This document shows, one piece after another, positions 1 through 5,126 of a stretch of DNA of 5,126 nt; position 1 is the stretch's first letter, and every line of letters starts with the position of its first letter. The stretch spans positions 1 through 5,126 of the forward strand of contig JASEHU010000173.1 in NCBI GenBank assembly GCA_030018635.1. Reading direction: 5' to 3'. Below the pieces are notes generated by a model. The model was given only the letters and a program-made list of their open reading frames with translations. It searched no databases and was not told the DNA's origin. The stretch is from a bacterium. GTDB lineage: Bacteria > UBA9089 > CG2-30-40-21 > SBAY01. The position numbers and the translations under genes are program-made.

Positions 1-14
1 TGGTCAACTGACAT
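1..14 (-). CDS. Possible 5' end of a divergent gene (partial)
   Basis: On the minus strand an ATG begins at 14 and reads Met-Ser-Val-Asp before leaving the window. A strong Shine-Dalgarno sequence, GGAGGTG, lies on the same strand at 31-25, about 10 nt upstream of the ATG. That spacing is slightly long but acceptable. Four codons cannot identify a product. The only support is the ribosome binding site, the ATG and the lack of a stop, so this may be chance. If real, the gene is divergent from the redox operon and the two share the upstream region 32-108. Confidence 0.35.
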
Positions 15-73
15 GGTTATTCTTCACCTCCACAACCGATAACTGAGGGATTACACCCCTACAAATATTTTTA

Positions 74-102
74 TTGACTTTCAACCTATCTTATGGTATC
101 AT
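74..102 (+). promoter_or_regulatory. Predicted sigma-70-type promoter for the operon
   Basis: TTGACT at 74-79 matches five of six bases of the -35 consensus. It is followed by exactly 17 nt and then TATCAT at 97-102, five of six bases of the -10 consensus. Transcription would start near 108-110, at the first GTGAAAA unit of the palindromic element. The resulting 5' leader before the first gene would be about 135 nt. It is the best promoter candidate in the non-coding stretch and the only one I see for the plus-strand gene block. This is a sequence match only. Confidence 0.6.
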
Positions 103-104
103 AT

Positions 105-184
105 AAAAGTGAAAAACTAAAAGTGAAAAGTGAAAAACGGATTCTTCCATAATTTTTTCACTTTCAGTTTTTCACTTTTCACTT
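105..184. repeat. Palindromic GTGAAAA-repeat element with two alternative hairpins
   Basis: Three GTGAAAA units (109-115, 123-129, 130-136) face three inverted copies, TTTTCAC (155-161, 169-175, 176-182). Two registers of pairing are possible. Bases 105-129 pair with 155-179 (24 of 25, the one mismatch being 119/165) around a 25-nt loop. Bases 121-138 pair with 167-184 (18 of 18) around a 28-nt loop. The registers use overlapping bases and exclude each other. A run of six T follows at 190-195, five bases past the second stem. The element could be a dispersed intergenic repeat, a leader hairpin or a weak attenuator. The rest of the non-coding stretch from 15 to 243 shows only the promoter and the ribosome binding site. 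Confidence 0.8.
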
Positions 185-231
185 CTACCTTTTTTATTGG
201 ATGAACCCTCTACCATCGCTTTACTATAAAT

Positions 232-237
232 GGAGGT
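232..237 (+). promoter_or_regulatory. Ribosome binding site of the NuoE/HydC-like gene
   Basis: GGAGGT lies 6 nt before the ATG at 244. It is near-consensus with good spacing and fixes the start of the first gene. Confidence 0.85.
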
Positions 238-243
238 TACTAC

Positions 244-687
244 ATGGATAAATTAAATGAAATTATAGATAAATATAGGGAGACAGAAGGTGCTTTAATC
301 CCGATTTTGCAAGAGGCACAAGAGGCATTTGGTTATTTACCAAAGGATGTTTTAGTCGGAATTGGTAAAGGGCTGAAATTACCCTTGAGCCAGATTTATG
401 GTGTCGTCACCTTTTATTCCCAGTTCTTTTTGACCCCACATGGCAAATATACCATCAGAGCCTGTCGGGGAACGGCTTGCCATGTCCAGGGGGCAAAGAA
501 GATAATCTCAACCATAGAAAATCTCATCAATCTTAAAGAAGGCGAGACATCCCCTGACCTTAAATTTACCTTTGAAACCGTCGCCTGCCTTGGTGCCTGT
601 GCACTCTCACCTGTAATGATGGTTAATAAAGATTACTTTGGCAAAATGACACCTAAAAAGATTACAACTATCTTAAGCCAATATTGA
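244..687 (+). CDS. NuoE/HydC-type thioredoxin-like [2Fe-2S] subunit
   Basis: This 147-residue protein is a 24-kDa-type subunit of NADH-linked oxidoreductases, the family of NuoE and of HydC/HndA in multimeric hydrogenases. It shows an N-terminal helical part (about 1-60) with the conserved YGVVTFYSQF stretch, then a thioredoxin-like fold. The expected [2Fe-2S] ligands are C74 and C79 (CRGTAC) and C115 and C119 (CLGAC), the classic CX4C...CX3C set. Length is normal for the family (about 150-160 residues). There is no signal peptide or membrane segment, so it should act in the cytoplasm. Its natural partner is the NuoF/HydB-like protein, here encoded at 1510 after a two-gene interruption. It would relay electrons to or from the FMN site. 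Whether it belongs to a hydrogenase, a formate dehydrogenase or a transhydrogenase cannot be told from this subunit alone. The large fusion downstream favours a transhydrogenase-like complex. Confidence 0.95.
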   Translation: MDKLNEIIDKYRETEGALIPILQEAQEAFGYLPKDVLVGIGKGLKLPLSQIYGVVTFYSQFFLTPHGKYTIRACRGTACHVQGAKKIISTIENLINLKEGETSPDLKFTFETVACLGACALSPVMMVNKDYFGKMTPKKITTILSQY

Positions 688-708
688 GGACTCGTAGATG
701 GTGAAATT

Positions 709-1083
709 ATGAATAAAGAGATAGATTCTATCAGAGGAGTTCTTAAGGAATTAAGGAACGACAAGAAAATTTCCATTGCCATTCTTTATGGCTCCTATGC
801 AAAAGGTAGAGAACATAGGAGGTCTGATATTGACCTTGCCTTATATATAAAGGCAAAGGATGAAAAAGAAGAGAGAAAAATAATTGATAATATTCTTATG
901 TCTGTTGACCGTGATGTGTCAATTCTCAGACTGGATGATGAAGATGAATCACCATTTGTAGTTCAGGAGGCACTTAAAGGAATTTACTTGTTGGAGCCTG
1001 ATAGAGAAACACTTTACATGCTCAGTCACAGAATCCTTCATCAGTGTGAAGAGATAAGATTTAGAAGGGAGCAAAATTATTGA
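709..1083 (+). CDS. mntA: MntA-type minimal nucleotidyltransferase antitoxin
   Basis: The protein has 124 residues and the fold signature of minimal nucleotidyltransferases of the polymerase-beta superfamily. The GSX10DXD motif is intact: G28, S29, then D40 and D42 (segment LYGSYAKGREHRRSDIDLAL). A likely third metal-binding Asp is D69 in the DRDVSIL strand. In characterised pairs MntA neutralises HepT by adding AMP to a tyrosine of the toxin. All visible catalytic residues are present, so the enzyme is probably active. The start at 709 has only a weak nearby ribosome binding site. A stronger one (GAGGA, 686-690) instead serves a four-codon reading frame at 698-712 whose stop overlaps this ATG as ATGA, suggesting translational coupling. 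The gene overlaps the HEPN gene by 4 nt, as usual for the pair, and lies 21 nt after the NuoE-like gene. Confidence 0.9.
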   Translation: MNKEIDSIRGVLKELRNDKKISIAILYGSYAKGREHRRSDIDLALYIKAKDEKEERKIIDNILMSVDRDVSILRLDDEDESPFVVQEALKGIYLLEPDRETLYMLSHRILHQCEEIRFRREQNY

Positions 1084-1481
1084 AGAAGCTAAAGAATCTT
1101 TTAGATTTTATAGAAGATACAATTAATTATTTCCTGACTAAAGTTGAAGGTGTGAGTAAAGAACTCTACTTTGCGGATAGAGACATAAGGAGTATTCTTG
1201 ACAAAACGATAAACGATATAATCCTTTGTCTTATTGATATTGCTGAAGAATGTCTAAAGGAACATAAAAAGAGTATCCCTGATACCTATAAGGATACTAT
1301 TCTTGCCTGCTATGAACCTTTAGGAGATATCGTTCTAAAAATTGCTCCATTAGTAAAACATCGCAATGAGACAATACATCAATATTTAAAAATAAATTGG
1401 CAAAATATTATCGTGGTAAAAAATAGTCTTTTAGATATAAGAGAATTTATCGATAAAGCAAAAAAAAGATTAAACCAGTAA
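1080..1481 (+). CDS. hepT: HepT-type HEPN-domain RNase toxin
   Basis: The protein has 133 residues, is mostly helical, and belongs to the HEPN family (DUF86/HepT-like). The diagnostic RX4HXY motif is intact at R95, H100 and Y102 (RNETIHQY). R and H form the RNase active site of the HEPN dimer. The Tyr is the residue AMPylated by MntA in studied systems. The start is a TTG at 1080, supported by AAGGGAG at 1065-1071 with an 8-nt spacer, by the 4-nt overlap with the antitoxin (TTGA), and by the complete absence of internal Met residues. The gene is AT-rich and ends in a lysine-rich tail with a run of eight A at 1460-1467. With mntA it forms a complete type VII toxin-antitoxin pair, here placed between two genes of a redox complex. 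The toxin's target in this organism is unknown. Confidence 0.9.
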   Translation: MKKLKNLLDFIEDTINYFLTKVEGVSKELYFADRDIRSILDKTINDIILCLIDIAEECLKEHKKSIPDTYKDTILACYEPLGDIVLKIAPLVKHRNETIHQYLKINWQNIIVVKNSLLDIREFIDKAKKRLNQ

Positions 1482-1495
1482 TTCAAGAATTATTG

Positions 1496-1501
1496 AAGGA
1501 G
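1496..1501 (+). promoter_or_regulatory. Ribosome binding site of the HydB-GltD fusion gene
   Basis: AAGGAG lies 8 nt before the ATG at 1510, in the 28-nt gap after the HEPN gene. It confirms the start and shows that the fusion gene has its own strong initiation signal. Confidence 0.85.
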
Positions 1502-1509
1502 TTAGCAGA

Positions 1510-4500
1510 ATGAAAAATTCCAATGCAAAAGTTAAATTAAAATCAGTCGAAGAATTGAATCTATATCGAGAATCACTCAATAAATCCAAAGACCCTGACA
1601 AAACCTGTATCACTATTTGTGGTGGGACAGGATGCACTGCTTTTGGGACAGAAGGGGTAATACAGGGCTTTGTCGAAGAGATTAAAAAATACAAGTTGGG
1701 AGACAAGGTAGAGTTGAAAAGGGTTGGTTGTCGTGGTTTTTGTGAAAAAGGTCCAATCGTAGTCATCCTACCTAAGGAAATATTCTATCAAAAGGTTACT
1801 ATTGAAGATGTCCCTGAAATTATATCTATCACAATTCTAAAAAGTGAACTTGTTGAACGACTTCTTCATGAGGACTTAGTTAGCGGTAAAAAGATTATTC
1901 ATGAGAATGAAGTGCCTTTTTATGCCGGGCAAAAAAGGATAGTTCTGGCTGATAATGGGCGGGTTGACCCTACGGAAATTTCGGATTATATCGAGCGAGG
2001 TGGTTATTCTGCCTTAAGTAAGGTACTTATTTCTATGACTCCTGATGAGGTGATAGCGGATGTTAAAAAATCCGGTTTGCGTGGTAGGGGTGGCGGTGGT
2101 TTTCCAACAGGTTTAAAATGGGAGTTCTGTAGAGCGGCAAAGGGTGAACCAAAGTATCTCATTTGTAATGCCGATGAAGGTGACCCGGGTGCCTTTATGG
2201 ACCGCAGTCTTCTTGAAGGTAATCCTCATCTTGTCATGGAAGGTATGCTCATAGCTGCTTACGCCATTGGGTCAACAGAAGGATATGTCTATGTTCGAGC
2301 AGAATATCCTTTAGCAGTTAAGCATATTAGAATAGCCATCCGGAAAGCAGAAGGGCTTGGTTTATTAGGAGATAATATCCTTGGAACAGATTTTAGCTTT
2401 CACCTGAAGATTAAAGAGGGTGCAGGGGCTTTTGTTTGTGGTGAGGAGACGGCTTTAATTGCCTCTATTGAAGGCAAACGGGGCATGCCAAAACCAAGAC
2501 CTCCCTTCCCTGCCCAATCCGGACTCTGGGGAAAACCAAGCAATATCAATAATGTAGAAACCTTTGCCAATATTCGTAGTATTATTTTAGATGGCGGTGA
2601 AGAGTATGCCAAAATTGGTACTGAGAAATCTAAGGGAACAAAAATCTTTGCCTTAGCCGGTAAGATAAATAATACAGGGCTGGTCGAGGTGCCTATGGGG
2701 ACTACCTTGCGAGAGGTAATTTTTGGAATTGGCGGGGGTATCCCCAAAGGCAGGAAGTTTAAGGCGGTTCAACTGGGTGGACCTTCCGGCGGTTGCCTGA
2801 CAAATCAACATCTTGACTTGAAAATAGATTATGATACATTAATTGCTGCCGGTGCTATGATGGGTTCCGGTGGTATGATTGTTATGGATGAGACTAATTG
2901 TATGGTGGAAATCGCCCGGTTTTTCCTTGAATTCGTTCAAAGTGAATCATGTGGGAAATGCACACCCTGCCGTATTGGCACTAAAAGAATGTTGGAAATA
3001 TTAACCCGAATTACCAGGGGAGAAGGTAAAGAGGAAGATATAGATACCCTGATTAAAATGAGCAAGATTATAAAAGACTCTTCCCTTTGTGGATTAGGAC
3101 AAACCGCTCCTAATCCGGTGCTTTCTACCCTTGAAAATTTCCGTGATGAATATGAGGAACATATCAAGGAGAAAAAATGTCGGGCCCATGTTTGTGATGA
3201 ACTTTATACCGCACCGTGCAGTGATACCTGTCCGGTGAATATCGAGGTTCACGGTTATGTTGCCTTGATTGCCCAGGAGAGATTCGAAGAGGCATTGGCT
3301 TTAATCAAGGAACGCAATCCATTCCCTTCGATTTGTGGTCGAGTTTGCCATCATCCCTGCGAAACTAAATGCCGACGATTAGAGATTGATGAACCAATGG
3401 CTTTACGGGCATTAAAGCGATTTGTGGCTGACCATGAGGCAGAATTAGAACGCGGCAAACCTAAACCAAGAATAGAATTTCATCGGCCGGAGAAGGTGGC
3501 AATTATTGGAGCAGGGCCAGCCGGGTTGTCCTGTGCCTATTATCTTGCCAGAAGAGGCTATCGGGTAACCATATTTGAGGCATTGGAAACAGCGGGTGGG
3601 ATGTTGGCTGTTGGTATTCCCAACTACCGCCTGCCCAAGAAGATATTGAAATTGGAAATAGATGATATTGCCGCCCTGGGTGTAGAAATAAAGCGAAAAA
3701 CAGAGGTCGGTCAGGATGTTGAGTTTAACGACCTCATTAAAAATTATAACGCCACCTTTATTGGTGTCGGGGCAAGTATCAGCAAAAAAATGGGGATTGC
3801 CGGAGAGGAGGCAGTCGGAGTAATACCTGCCCTCGAATTCCTGCGTAATGTTAATCTCGGTAATCCAGTGGAATTGGGTGGGAAGATTGCTGTCATTGGT
3901 GGTGGCAATGCGGCTATTGATGCCGCCAGGGTTGCGGTCAGGCTTGGGGCAGAACAGGTGTCTATCATTTACCGCCGCTCAAGGGATGAGATGCCGGCCA
4001 GTCAGGAGGAGATTGAGGAGGCAGAACATGAGGGGATAAAAATAGATGTATTGGTCACCCCAAAGGAGATTTTGACTTCAAACGGTAAGGTAGTTGGGAT
4101 TGAATGCAGCCGGACGAGATTAAGCGAGTTCTTTGATAAAAGCGGTCGAAGGATACCGGAACCAATTCCAGACTCAAGATTCGTTTTAGATGTGGATATG
4201 ATTATTCCAGCCATAGGACAGGAGGTTAAGGTTGATTTCTTGAAAGATAAAGTGGATCTTACTAAATGGGGAACGATAATGGTGGACAAGGAGACCTGTG
4301 CTACCAATTTAAGCGGGGTGTTTGCCGGTGGTGATGCGGTTAGCGGTCCCGATACCGTGATTGGGGCAATTGCCGCCGGCAATAAAGCCGCCATAGCCAT
4401 TGATAAGTATCTGAATAACGGCCAGGTAAGTGAGGAGGTAGTGGTTGGGGCAAGAAGATCTTCTCTGGTTGATGATGAGGCTATGGCTAGAAAAAGACAG

Positions 4501-4623
4501 ACGATGCCTACCTTAGAAAAGGAAAAGCGACTGAAAGGATTTGAAGAGGTAGAGTTAGGTTTTACCCGTGAGATGGCTGTGGATGAGGCAAAACGATGCC
4601 TGAAGTGTCATGAAAAGGAGTGA
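1510..4623 (+). CDS. HydB/NuoF-type NADH flavoprotein fused to GltD/NfnB-type NAD(P)H flavoprotein
   Basis: This is one continuous 1037-residue frame of two enzyme halves. Residues 1-110 are a thioredoxin-like [2Fe-2S] domain (C37, C42, C74, C78). Residues 115-545 are a NuoF/HydB core: Gly-rich loop at 189-201 (GLRGRGGGGFPTG), NADEGDPGAFMDR at 220-232, GAGAFVCGEE at 304-313, and [4Fe-4S] ligands C481, C484, C487 (SCGKCTPCRIG) and C527. The linker has C557 and C562. The GltD half follows: C570 and C574 (CSDTCP), C609, C613, C617 and C621 (ICGRVCHHPCETKC), an FAD loop G667-X-G669-X2-G672, a second nucleotide loop at 796-804 (IGGGNAAID) followed by YRRSRDEMPA, typical of NADPH-binding GltD relatives, and GVFAGGDA near 936-943. 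It ends in RCLKC. It is soluble and cytoplasmic. The C-terminal ferredoxin domain of ordinary HydB is absent. I infer electron exchange between NAD(H) and NADP(H), probably with ferredoxin, in complex with the NuoE-like protein. Confidence 0.92.
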   Translation: MKNSNAKVKLKSVEELNLYRESLNKSKDPDKTCITICGGTGCTAFGTEGVIQGFVEEIKKYKLGDKVELKRVGCRGFCEKGPIVVILPKEIFYQKVTIEDVPEIISITILKSELVERLLHEDLVSGKKIIHENEVPFYAGQKRIVLADNGRVDPTEISDYIERGGYSALSKVLISMTPDEVIADVKKSGLRGRGGGGFPTGLKWEFCRAAKGEPKYLICNADEGDPGAFMDRSLLEGNPHLVMEGMLIAAYAIGSTEGYVYVRAEYPLAVKHIRIAIRKAEGLGLLGDNILGTDFSFHLKIKEGAGAFVCGEETALIASIEGKRGMPKPRPPFPAQSGLWGKPSNINNVETFANIRSIILDGGEEYAKIGTEKSKGTKIFALAGKINNTGLVEVPMGTTLREVIFGIGGGIPKGRKFKAVQLGGPSGGCLTNQHLDLKIDYDTLIAAGAMMGSGGMIVMDETNCMVEIARFFLEFVQSESCGKCTPCRIGTKRMLEILTRITRGEGKEEDIDTLIKMSKIIKDSSLCGLGQTAPNPVLSTLENFRDEYEEHIKEKKCRAHVCDELYTAPCSDTCPVNIEVHGYVALIAQERFEEALALIKERNPFPSICGRVCHHPCETKCRRLEIDEPMALRALKRFVADHEAELERGKPKPRIEFHRPEKVAIIGAGPAGLSCAYYLARRGYRVTIFEALETAGGMLAVGIPNYRLPKKILKLEIDDIAALGVEIKRKTEVGQDVEFNDLIKNYNATFIGVGASISKKMGIAGEEAVGVIPALEFLRNVNLGNPVELGGKIAVIGGGNAAIDAARVAVRLGAEQVSIIYRRSRDEMPASQEEIEEAEHEGIKIDVLVTPKEILTSNGKVVGIECSRTRLSEFFDKSGRRIPEPIPDSRFVLDVDMIIPAIGQEVKVDFLKDKVDLTKWGTIMVDKETCATNLSGVFAGGDAVSGPDTVIGAIAAGNKAAIAIDKYLNNGQVSEEVVVGARRSSLVDDEAMARKRQTMPTLEKEKRLKGFEEVELGFTREMAVDEAKRCLKCHEKE
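4615..4620 (+). promoter_or_regulatory. Ribosome binding site that decides the protease start
   Basis: AAGGAG overlaps the last codons of the fusion gene and ends 8 nt before the ATG at 4629. An in-frame GTG at 4620 would have no usable ribosome binding site at proper distance, so the ATG is preferred. The placement implies translational coupling to the fusion gene. Confidence 0.75.
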
Positions 4624-4628
4624 ATTTT

Positions 4629-5048
4629 ATGGGTGAAGTAATAATCGATGTTGAATTAGAAAATTTGGGAGATAGATACGCTTTTAAGAGGGGTTTTATC
4701 AAAGCAGAAGAGATTCGGTCTCTGAGGAGACAGGCTTTGGTCGATACCGGGGCAGTAATGGTTATGTTGCCTCAAGACCTGGTAGAAGAACTTGGGCTGG
4801 AAATAACAAGAAAGGTAATCGTTACCTATGCCAATGAACAAAAGGAAGAAAGGGATGTGGCAGGGGGATTGACTCTAAAGATAGGGAAAAGGAGTATGGA
4901 TACGGATTGTATTGTTGGCCCGCCAGGCAGTGAACCTTTAGTGGGACAGATTGTCCTGGAAGAATTGGATCTAATCGTTGACTGTAATGAAAAGACCCTC
5001 TCTCCAAGACCTGAATCACCATATTTACCACTGTTAAAGCTTAAGTAA
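4629..5048 (+). CDS. Clan AA (retropepsin-like) aspartic protease
   Basis: The protein has 139 residues from the preferred ATG. The catalytic signature ALVDTGA is at 36-42, with D39 as the nucleophilic Asp, followed by a hydrophobic strand (VMVMLP). The second family hallmark, PLVGQIVLEELDLIVD at 103-118, matches the flap-distal hydrophobic-Gly motif of single-domain bacterial clan AA proteases. With only one DTGA per chain it must dimerise to be active, like retroviral proteases. There is no signal peptide or membrane segment, so it should be cytoplasmic. The gene starts 5 nt after the stop of the HydB-GltD fusion and looks co-transcribed. The substrate is unknown. Processing of a complex subunit is conceivable, but such proteases also occur scattered next to unrelated genes. 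The family call is firm; the role is not. Confidence 0.85.
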   Translation: MGEVIIDVELENLGDRYAFKRGFIKAEEIRSLRRQALVDTGAVMVMLPQDLVEELGLEITRKVIVTYANEQKEERDVAGGLTLKIGKRSMDTDCIVGPPGSEPLVGQIVLEELDLIVDCNEKTLSPRPESPYLPLLKLK

Positions 5049-5069
5049 AGGAGATACTTAATGGGGTAG
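5048..5069 (+). other. Ribosome binding site and ATG with immediate stop
   Basis: AAGGAGA at 5048-5054 is a near-perfect Shine-Dalgarno sequence, with ATG at 5061 at ideal distance. The frame reads ATG GGG TAG, stopping at the third codon, with TAA two codons later. This looks like the start of a downstream operon gene cut off by a change right after its first codons, or a chance ribosome binding site. The other open start before the edge, GTG at 5083, has no ribosome binding site and runs through the tandem repeat. Confidence 0.4.
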
Positions 5070-5074
5070 AGGTA

Positions 5075-5091
5075 ACCGCTCAGTGAACGGT
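5075..5091. repeat. Short imperfect palindrome
   Basis: ACCGCTCA and TGAACGGT are inverted copies matching at seven of eight positions around a central G at 5083. With a one-base centre it is more likely a protein-binding dyad or the end of a repeat element than a stable RNA hairpin. No T-run follows, so it is not a usual terminator. Confidence 0.5.
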
Positions 5092-5101
5092 GGAAAAATA
5101 A

Positions 5102-5126
5102 GTGGAGATTGGTGGAGATTAAGTGG
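5102..5126. repeat. Start of a 10-bp tandem repeat, truncated by the window edge
   Basis: GTGGAGATTG (5102-5111) is followed directly by GTGGAGATTA (5112-5121), nine of ten bases the same. A further GTGG after one extra A ends at 5126. Two and a part units are visible. The array may continue beyond the window. Confidence 0.55.

Noticed and set aside
109..182. GTGAAAA units as a CRISPR-like array.
   Set aside because: Units are only 7 bp, unevenly spaced, and half are inverted. There are no unique spacers of proper length and no cas genes.
105..195. Reading the palindrome plus T-run as a rho-independent terminator.
   Set aside because: The stems are almost all A-T with long loops, the T-run is offset by several bases, and it would block the operon right after its own promoter. 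Attenuation remains possible but is unproven.
1460..1467. Run of eight A near the end of the HEPN gene as a programmed slippage site.
   Set aside because: It falls a few codons before the stop in AT-rich lysine codons, after all functional motifs. Slippage would change only the tail.
1470..1766. Minus-strand open frame of 98 codons over the start of the fusion gene.
   Set aside because: It runs antisense to the conserved [2Fe-2S] domain and has no recognisable motif.
2400..4400. Open frames of 60-132 codons in other frames and on the minus strand inside the fusion gene.
   Set aside because: They lie fully within a gene with clear domain motifs in its own frame, show no recognisable domains, and are explained by its codon bias.
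4597..4611. CXXCH motif (C1030, C1033, H1034) at the C-terminus of the fusion, formally a c-type heme site.
   Set aside because: The protein has no export signal, and RCLKC after an Ala-rich helix is the usual C-terminal cysteine motif of GltD-like relatives, where it relates to Fe-S binding. The His is likely chance.

Overview
The window reads as a stretch of an AT-rich chromosome from an anaerobic bacterium. The gene content points to flavin-based redox metabolism: a HydC/NuoE-type [2Fe-2S] protein, and a very large HydB/NuoF-type flavoprotein fused in one frame to a GltD/NfnB-type NAD(P)H flavoprotein. The sequence does not fix the taxon. Uncultured lineages, acetogens and other fermentative anaerobes are all possible.

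Layout. Positions 1-14 may be the very start of a divergent minus-strand gene with a good Shine-Dalgarno sequence. Positions 15-243 are non-coding. They hold a convincing sigma-70-type promoter (TTGACT, 17-nt spacer, TATCAT) and, starting at the predicted transcription start, a palindromic GTGAAAA-repeat element that can fold in two mutually exclusive registers. All full-length genes lie on the plus strand and are tightly packed: nuoE/hydC-like (244-687), a MntA-type nucleotidyltransferase (709-1083), a HepT-type HEPN RNase (1080-1481, TTG start, 4-nt overlap), the HydB-GltD fusion (1510-4623), and a clan AA retropepsin-like aspartic protease (4629-5048). The last 78 bases contain a perfect ribosome binding site and ATG followed by a stop at the third codon, then a small palindrome and the beginning of a 10-bp tandem repeat that runs out of the window.

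How the parts may work together. The first and fourth genes should form the HydBC-like core known from electron-bifurcating hydrogenases and transhydrogenases. It would handle NAD(H) at an FMN site. The C-terminal ferredoxin domain usual in HydB is replaced by a GltD-like module with its own Fe-S clusters, FAD and predicted NADP(H) site. This suggests a transhydrogenase-like enzyme linking NAD(H), NADP(H) and probably ferredoxin, comparable in concept to Nfn or Stn complexes. No hydrogenase catalytic subunit (HydA) is visible.

Between the two redox genes sits a complete MntA/HepT toxin-antitoxin pair with intact catalytic motifs. It interrupts what is normally an adjacent gene pair. The protease gene is translationally close to the fusion; its role is unknown. 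The most notable points are the fusion architecture, the toxin-antitoxin pair inside a redox operon, and the two unexplained repeat elements flanking the gene block.
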